The position numbers and the translations under genes are program-made. From Pelodiscus sinensis (Eukaryota > Chordata > Testudines > Trionychidae): a stretch of 64,000 bases of DNA. Below, in pieces: positions 58,085-64,000 of the stretch. Under the pieces are notes generated by a model. It saw only the letters and a list, made by a program, of their open reading frames with translations. It did no database searches and had not been told where the DNA came from. Numbering within the stretch: position 1 is the first letter of the stretch; every line of letters begins with the position of its first letter. Location: positions 37,142,501 through 37,206,500 of the forward strand of contig NC_134714.1 in assembly GCF_049634645.1 (NCBI RefSeq). Reading direction: 5' to 3'.

Positions 58085-58708
58085 TGAATTCAATGGTTTC
58101 TTTATGCAGTTTAAATTAAAAAAAAATAGACATACAACTTTTTAATTCAATTTTTGTGGGGTAATGAGCAGAAATATGAATTCCTGAGAGACAGCATCAC
58201 TGTTCCAGCTCATGCATCATTGTGTGACTATGAAGGCCATATACAGTTTTGAATTCCCTATTGAGATCAGTGGAGTTACTCACATGAGTAAGGGTTTCAT
58301 AAATGGCCTAACAGAGCCTGGCTGAGCAGCTCTCATTCACAGTGGTGAGCATGTACTCATGCAAGTGGCCCAACTGTGCTCAGTGGGCTAAATCAGAGAT
58401 CATTCCTCACCAAGGCTCCTGGTCTTTGCTGCCACTACAGTAACAAACAGAGCTGCCAGAGCCTCAGACCATTTAAATCACCTCGAGTCCTAGGCAGTGC
58501 GCGCTGGATGGCACTGAAAGACTCACTGGGGGAGACCAACTCCCAGCCCCATTCCTTCCTTCCTAGGCCCCATGCTTTTCGGGGGCCCAGAGCCACACCC
58601 ACACTTTCCCCTGGTGAAGTCAGTCAGCCTCCTTGAAGAGAACTCCACCCCTAGAAAGAACAAAAACATAATCTCTGGGAGAGAGAAGGCCACAGGTGTA
58701 TCTCTTCT
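58085..58708. other. mostly unassigned; possible hAT-like interior at 58400-58630
   Basis: GCAGTG…CATTTAAATCACC and GGGGCCC-type words recall hAT MITE interiors, but no termini or duplication were found. Confidence 0.3.
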
Positions 58709-58712
58709 CTAT

Positions 58713-59096
58713 GGCTATGTCTACACTGCAAGGTTTTTGCACAAAAATGGCCGTTTTTGCACAAAATCCTGTCGAGCATCCACACCTCAAATGTGCTTTT
58801 GTGCAAGTAAATCAGCAGTAAAATGGCAGAACAAAGGGCTTTTGCCAGTGCAGGTAAACCACCTTTACGAGGCATAACTCCCTTTTGTGCTATAGCTATT
58901 GCGCAAAAAGGCAAGTGTGGATGCTCCAGGGGGGGGAGGGGGAGGTTCTTGCAGTGTGGACACTCTCTTGCACAAAATCACATTGCTTTTGCAATGTGCT
59001 TAGAGGTGTGAACTTGCTCTTGCGCAAGAACTTTTTGCGCAAAAACTCTTGAGCAAAAGTCTTCTTGTGCAAGAAGCCTGCAGTGTAGACATAGCC
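58713..59096. mobile_element. Harbinger-type MITE, TTGCACAAAA word family
   Basis: GGCTATGTCTACACTGCAAGG … GCCTGCAGTGTAGACATAGCC, long near-exact inverted ends. Interior words TTTTTGCACAAAA and TTGCGCAAGAA; core at 58853-58882. Flanking triplets (tat/tga) do not match, so one side may be mutated. Confidence 0.82.
58853..58882 (+). repeat. conserved MITE core (diverged)
   Basis: GGTAAACCACCTTTACG then AGGCATAACTCCC; 140 bp from the left end. Confidence 0.45.
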
Positions 59097-59334
59097 TGAC
59101 AGTCTGCACTGAACTGAACATAACATGACTTCCTTTTCCTGTAGGCTTCTTGCAGAATTCAAGGTGCAATACACAGGAAACAAAATCAGAACAGTTACAT
59201 AAGTAAACCTTTGCAGTGCAAATTCCAGTGTTTGCACCTCCCACTGAAATTATCTGGCCAATGTGGTGTTTTTCCCAGTTGTTTTCAACTTCTACACATG
59301 TAAGGAAAACATCATGTACTTTATGCCTTGGTAT

Positions 59335-59676
59335 ACAGGGCTTGTCTACACTTACAGTGCTGTAGCAGCACCGCTGTGCCACTGTAGCACTTAGTGAAGA
59401 TCCCATCAGTGTCCCAAGTGCCCAGAATCCCAAGAGGTGGTAGCTGTGTTGTTCCTACTTCAGGAATAAGAGATCCTCTGGAAAAGGGCTTTATTCCGGA
59501 GGATCGCGCCAGTCTGGACACTCTTTTCCGGCTTTTCCCCAAGCCGGAAAAAAAGCGGCGGCCATGTTTATTTAAATCCCGCGGGGGATATTTAAATCCC
59601 CCGCGGATTTCCCTATTCCAAAGTTAGAAATTAGCATGCCTCTTCCGAAGAAGGGGCCAGTCTAGACGTAGCCAAA
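59335..59676. mobile_element. truncated Harbinger-type MITEs (two fused families)
   Basis: GGCTTGTCTACACTTACAG at 59339 starts one family. From about 59465 sequence of a second family follows (CTTTTCCGGCTTTTCCCC, AAGCCGGAAA), ending with CCAGTCTAGACGTAGCC. The palindrome CCGCGGGGGATATTTAAATC… at 59579-59606 recurs at 63436-63463. Confidence 0.55.
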
Positions 59677-59990
59677 GGTGAGCAGTCATGATGCTTGTTT
59701 GCCTCCCTTGGCTTACTCTTAACAGAGCAAAACAAAAGACAGAACCATGTACTTTCCCTTGCAACAAACCCTGGTGCCAGCTTTGTCCACATATTTACTC
59801 TGCTGACACCATGATTGGACCTAACCATGCCTATTACAAGATCAAGAACACATATTCCTGTTCATCCAGAAATATAATTTATGCCATCATGTGCCTAAAG
59901 TGTCCGTCTACTATGTACATTGGACAAACTTCTCAGACACTTCGTCAAAGAATCAGTACACATAAAACAGATATCAGGCTCTCTCACAGA

Positions 59991-60371
59991 GGCTGTGTCC
60001 AGACTCAGGGGGTTTTTCAGGAAAAGTAGCCTTTTTTCGAAAAAACTTCACCTGCGTCTAGACTGCAGCCGCGTTCTTTCGAAATTAAATCAAAAGAACG
60101 CGGCTTTTCTTTCGACAGCGGTAAACCTCATTTCACGAGGAAGAATGCCTTCTTTCGAAAGTGCTTCTTTCGAAAGAAGGCGTTCTTGAATGTAAATAGG
60201 GCTTCTTCGAAAGAGAGCATCCAGACTCACTGGGTGCTTTCTTTCGAAAAAGCGGCTTGCTCTTTCGAAAGTTCCGCGTGCAGTCTAGACGCTCTCTTTC
60301 GAAAGAGGCTTTTTCGAAAGTATCTTTCGAAAGAGCCTCTTTCGAAAGAGGCTTGCAGTCTAGACATAGCC
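59991..60371. mobile_element. 381-bp Harbinger-type MITE inside Penelope ORF
   Basis: GGCTGTGTCCAGACTCAGGG … GCTTGCAGTCTAGACATAGCC, with aga at 59988-59990 and 60372-60374. Near-identical in layout to 50778-51158, including length. Confidence 0.92.
60120..60149 (+). repeat. conserved MITE core hairpin
   Basis: GGTAAACCTCATTTCACG then AGGAAGAATGCC, 129 bp from the left end. Confidence 0.6.
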
Positions 60372-60778
60372 AGAGAGAAAGCTGTTGCTTGCCATTTCAG
60401 CCAGACTGACCATTCTCTCAATGACCTTAGAGATTTTATCTCCAGACTTCAAAGAGAAGCTTCAGAATTGTCATTCATGCTTACATTTGACACTTTACGT
60501 ATGGGTCTCAACAAAGATGGTAATTATCTCATCTATTACAAAGATAGCTTCCCCAATTATCACCCCTAATGTCATTACCTCTCAGACAATAACCTTCCCC
60601 CTTCACCCCCACTCTGTTCTAAAATTTGATTTGTCAATTTTATATATGTTCACTTTTTTTTTATTGTATCCCTTTGGTATATATGGTCATGCCTATTTTC
60701 TTTAAAGGGCTACATAGTTCTGTCTTTTGTTTTAGCTAGATCACAGACTAACACGGCTGCATCTCTATCACTATCTTA

Positions 60779-61210
60779 ACAGAGCAGTTATCTGTTTATC
60801 TTGCCTTGGATAGCATGCTTATGCAGGAGAGGAGTCAGATATTGAGTTCATATATTAATTAGCCTCACTATAACCCAGACATGAAGGTTTAGATAACTTT
60901 TCCCCGATTTGTAAGTATTTGTGCCTTAATGACTCACAAAACATATGCCTGTAGTCTCAGGAAAACTCAGACTCAGTTAAAGTAGCTGAGAATCAATGGC
61001 TGAACTACTAGAATTCAAGTAGTCTCTTGTGATTCAAAATATAACATTTCCTGGGACATTTAAGAGCCACTAATCTGTGTCTTAAGACCATAAAGCACTT
61101 CCCTAAAGAATCATAGAGCACATATAATTAATTAAGGGGAAAAGCACTGCTGCAGCAGTGCTAGGAGTACTGTAATTCCCTCTCTGATCCATCCCAAGAG
61201 CTGTGCACTG
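60779..61210. other. no recognisable feature
   Basis: Unassigned sequence. Confidence 0.45.
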
Positions 61211-61218
61211 CCCTATAG

Positions 61219-61605
61219 CAGTGGTCCCCAACCTTTTGGGGCTGCTGGGTGCCTGGGCACGGTGCCACTCACGCGCCGGGCACCCGTGGGCAGGGCTACA
61301 CACATGCCCAGGGGTGGGGCCGCGCATGCATCCGGGGGCAGGGCCACCCATACGCCACGTGCCCGGTGCTGGCGCCACCCATGCGCCGCACTGCTGGGGC
61401 TGCCACTGCTCCTGTGCTGCATGCCCAGGGGCCGGCATAGCCCTTGTGCCATGTACCCAGGGGCGGGGCCACCCATACGCTGTGCACCAGGGGCTGGCAC
61501 AACCCACGTGCCCGGGGGCGGGGCCTGCCCCAATCACTTGGCGGGCACACAGAAATGGCCCGGCGGGTGCCATGGCACCCGCAGGCACATCATTGGGGAC
61601 CACTG
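61219..61605. mobile_element. non-autonomous hAT element with GC-rich tandem interior
   Basis: Ends CAGTGGTCCCCAACC and (inverse) CAGTGGTCCCCAATG; exact 8-bp duplication ccctatag at 61211-61218 and 61606-61613. Interior is an imperfect tandem array of roughly 30-60-bp units built from GGGGCGGGGCCACCCATACG and GCACAACCCACGTGCC words. The overlapping long frames on both strands are products of this array. Confidence 0.92.
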
Positions 61606-61613
61606 CCCTATAG

Positions 61614-62819
61614 GAGTAACTCTGTTTGCTCCAGCCAGCACTGTTATGATCCGCATGTGCTTTAAGCCACCAATCAGGCTTCCTCAGTTCAGATACTGAA
61701 GAGATTCCAACTGAGTCCAAACAAACTGATCCAGTTCATGGGATAAATCAACTTACTGAGCAAATGTCAGTTGATGTCTGATTTATCCAAATCCACACTA
61801 TGCATTGAAACCATCTAGAACTAATGTCTGATGGAGGAAGAAACAACAGAGTTCCAATTTAAGAGAGATTTTGGGATGGAAGTAGACAAGTATTCATCAG
61901 TTAGGTAAGGAGGGGAGTTCCAAGCTGCATTCCATAAAGGGCATCCATCCTGCCTAAAGAAGGGATGAAGGGTTGAATACGTGCAAACCCAGAATAGCAA
62001 ATGATGAAATATAAGGGATTCCCTAACCTGCTCTTCATAGAAGGGGTACTTTCAAGGGACCACAGAGGAAGAATGCAGGTGCAGTTGCCCTAAACTGTGA
62101 TGTATGTTCTCGCCCTAAAGATGTGGGTATAACAAATATGTTTAACCAGGATCACACGGGACCTCACATAATTAGTCCCTAGATAGCCAGGACACGTGGT
62201 CACAGCAGGAGTCAGACCAATGCAGGTATTGGGAGGTCAGAGTCTGAGAGGAGCTAGTCAGATACCAGGAGCCAGGGAGTGTCAGGTTACCAGGCAATCA
62301 GGGACGGGAACCTGCCAGGTTACAGATAGAAATTCAGTAAAGCCACGGACAGAAGCCAGGGGCTAGAGACTATTGCAAACAGGATCTGAAGCACAGGCAG
62401 GCATGCAGTCTAGGTGTTGCTCAGACAGCATTCCCTTAGGCAGAGTAGTTCCTACCCATATGCAGAATGCACAGTTGCATAGGGCACCCAAAGATTTGGG
62501 ACACCACTGGGTCTTAATGTCTACCCACCTTCTTATCCATTCTCTGTGGTTCTGCTTTCTCCAAAAAGGATGTAGTTGACTTAAAAGTGAAAAAGCCTGC
62601 CAGAGCTTTTAGCAGAATATTGAACCTGTGAAAGGGCCATTCAAGTGGTAATGAATCCATTTAACAAGCATTTGCCAACCCCTGTCAGTTTCTACATTTC
62701 CTGTGCTAGTCTACAGGACTTTAGTTTAAAATCCATTTTAAAATAGTTCATTAATGTGTTGTTTAATATTATAAAACTAGCCAATTAGCCCTTCCTAAAA
62801 CGGGATTTTCAGGTCTTCT
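61614..62819. other. no recognisable feature
   Basis: Purine-rich GGAGCCAGGGAG-type sequence around 62200-62420 could be LTR-like, without support. Confidence 0.35.
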
Positions 62820-63050
62820 CTCTTGAGCTCTCTTGCTCCGTGTCTCTCTCTCTCTCTCTCCTCCTACTGCCTCCCCCCTCTCTCTCAGCTCTCCTCCACC
62901 TCCTGCCTCTCTCTCTGTCTCTTTCTTTATCTTCTCCCTGTCCTGCCTTTCACTCTCCCTTTCTCTTCTCCTCTTCCTCCTGTCTCTCCCTCCCCTTCCA
63001 TCTCTCCCTGCCCCCTTTCCCCTTCCCCTTCCCCTTCCCTCCCGCCATGG
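62820..63050 (+). repeat. polypyrimidine tract (C/T, about 230 bp)
   Basis: Almost pure C and T, including (TC)n at about 62842-62860 and CCCCTTCC units near 63015-63040. The 217-codon minus-strand frame and plus-strand Ser/Leu/Pro frames are low-complexity artefacts. Confidence 0.9.
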
Positions 63051-63775
63051 CACTCGGCTGAGTGCTGCCTGCTCAGCCGGGCTGCCACAAGGGAGGGGGG
63101 TGAGGTGGTGATGTACATGGCCAGGGGGTAGGGCTGTGTATATCACCACCCCGCCCCCCCTTCCCATTCCGCCGCGGGGGAGCCCAAATGGCCCCTTGTG
63201 CTGCTGGCTCCCCCGGCAGCCCGGCGGAGGGGCACAGCACTCAGTTGAGCGCCACAGAGGGAGGAGAAGGGGGGGCACTGATGTACATGGCAAGGGGGCG
63301 GGGCCGTGTACATCACCTACTAGAAAGAAATCATCCAGAAAAGGCTTTATTTTCCGGAGAATAACGTTTAGACTGGTGCTTTTCTCCGGCTTTTCCCCAA
63401 GCCGGAAAAAAGCGGCAGCCATGTTAATGCAAATACCGTGGGGGATATTTAAATCCCCCGCGGATTTGCCTATTCCAACGTGCTACGTTAGCATCCCTTT
63501 TCCGTACTCCTCCGTACGTTAGCATTCCCTTTTCCATACTCCTCATTCCACGAGGAGTAACGGTAGTTTGAACTAGGAAGCCTAGTTCGAACTACCTAGT
63601 TTGTGCCACGTGTAGCCGCGCGGCACGGGGTTCGAACCAGCTGGAATTTAAAAATGGCGGCTCCCGGCTTATGAAAATGAAGCCCGGGAAAGTCAAATCC
63701 TGGGCTTCATTTGCAAGTGTGGTATGCCTACATTATCCTCCTATTTCGAAATAGGAGGGTAGTGTAGACATACCC
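63051..63775. mobile_element. composite of Harbinger-type MITE sequence
   Basis: A segment with GATGTACATGGC and GTGTACATCACC (or GTGTATATCACC) occurs twice (63109-63146, 63279-63318). Then comes the CCGGAAAA family seen at 59465 (63330-63470), the core-like CCTCATTCCACGAGGAGTAA (63541-63560), and a right end GGAGGGTAGTGTAGACATACCC at 63775. The left terminus was not identified. Confidence 0.5.
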
Positions 63776-64000
63776 TCAGAGGCGAAGATGAAGAAGTTTT
63801 CTCCCTCCTCCCTGTGACACCCTTTTAGATACCTGAAAACTGCTATCATGTCCCCTCTCAATCTTCTCTTTTCCAAATTAAACAAGCCCAGTCTTCCTTC
63901 ATAGGTCATGTTCTCTAGACCTTTAATCATTCTTGTTGCTCTTCTCTGAACCTTCTCCAATTTATCCACATCTTTCTTGAAATGTGGTGCCCAGAACTGG
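63776..64000 (-). mobile_element. CR1 LINE, runs off the window
   Basis: The minus-strand frame reads DKLEKVQRRATRMIKGLENM and EGRLGLFNLEKRRLRGDMIA, aligning to residues about 195-250 of the CR1 frame at 6.1-7.1 kb, with a short deletion (EARLHELGLFSL reduced to EGRLGLFNL). The 3' end is replaced by the MITE junction at 63775. Confidence 0.92.

Larger units (their letters stand above)
59700..60569 (+). pseudogene. Penelope-like GIY-YIG endonuclease domain
   Basis: The frame shows the endonuclease domain that follows reverse transcriptase in Penelope-like proteins and nicks the genomic target. A cysteine pair (CNKPWCQLC) is followed by YSCSSRNIIYAIMCLKCPS, then MYIGQTSQTLRQRISTHK. The GIY-equivalent is IIYAIMC and the YIG is intact, with the downstream Arg and His in place. 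A 381-bp MITE interrupts it after RLSH; beyond the MITE the domain resumes as EKAVACHFSQTDHSLNDLRD and ends FGLNKD-like (MGLNKDGN) before the stop at 60569. Apart from the insertion no stop is seen, so it decayed little. The RT domain is missing through 5' truncation at about 59690. Confidence 0.85.
59690..60778 (+). mobile_element. Penelope-like element 3' part, interrupted by a MITE
   Basis: GIY-YIG endonuclease frame, then 3' UTR with AAATTTGATTTGTC, TTTGGTATATATGG and the terminus GCTACATAGTTCTG … AGACTAACACGGCTGCATCT. A deletion between TATTTTCTT and TAAAGGGC (near 60703) has removed the hammerhead-like stem-loop region present in the other copies. Confidence 0.85.

Noticed and set aside
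61103..61720. 205-codon minus-strand frame
   Set aside because: Produced by the tandem GC-rich interior of a hAT element; frames are open on both strands.
62769..63422. 217-codon minus-strand frame rich in Arg/Glu/Gly
   Set aside because: It is the complement of the polypyrimidine tract; low complexity, no domain.

Overview
This window is vertebrate nuclear DNA, most probably from a turtle. The evidence is the repeat content: CR1 LINEs with the (ATTCTATG)n tail, L2 and MIR relics, Penelope-like elements, and very many PIF/Harbinger-type elements with termini close to GGSTRTGTCTASACT. I recognise no host protein-coding exon, tRNA or rRNA. It reads as intergenic or intronic sequence that has received many layers of transposons. 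Essentially all open frames of known type belong to retroelements or DNA transposons.

Layout. At 0.9-3.2 kb a solo LTR (5-bp target duplication gtcac) is split by a Penelope-like inverted dimer (11-bp duplication) and by a 1.5-kb Harbinger element. hAT-type elements with exact 8-bp duplications lie at 4.3, 7.5, 16.1 and 61.2 kb. A CR1 with an unbroken 323-codon reverse-transcriptase frame lies at 6.1-7.2 kb. A 2.6-kb Harbinger element at 8.0-10.6 kb still shows both of its convergent genes (Myb/SANT-like protein and transposase). Non-autonomous Harbinger elements follow at 11.7-13.8 kb. A 1.07-kb Tigger-like element with a GC-rich palindromic interior is at 20.0-21.1 kb. A Penelope copy interrupted by a MITE is at 23.8-24.3 kb. 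A CR1 split by a MITE is at 29.1-30.1 kb. A 3-kb Harbinger element carrying a solo LTR is at 30.5-33.5 kb. A decayed RTE-like LINE (endonuclease plus RT, minus strand) split by a second Penelope inverted dimer is at 35.5-38.8 kb. An L2 LINE split by a MITE is at 44.9-47.1 kb, and CR1 fragments lie at 47-50 kb. MITEs lie at 50.8, 53.2, 53.8, 58.7 and 59.3 kb. A 686-bp solo LTR is at 55.6-56.3 kb. A Penelope GIY-YIG endonuclease frame interrupted by a 381-bp MITE is at 59.7-60.8 kb. A polypyrimidine/GC-rich block and a CR1 that runs off the end close the window.

How the parts fit. Three Harbinger elements keep relics of the two-gene system: a Myb/SANT-like DNA-binding protein and a DDE transposase, facing each other. 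The many short MITEs share their termini and, in about a dozen cases, a hairpin core 105-190 bp from one end, on the Myb-gene side. They are best read as deletion derivatives mobilised in trans. Penelope 3' ends carry a conserved stem-loop resembling part of a hammerhead ribozyme and occur twice as inverted dimers. Insertions into insertions give a relative-age ladder. Coordinates of degenerate elements are by eye and can be off by tens of bases.
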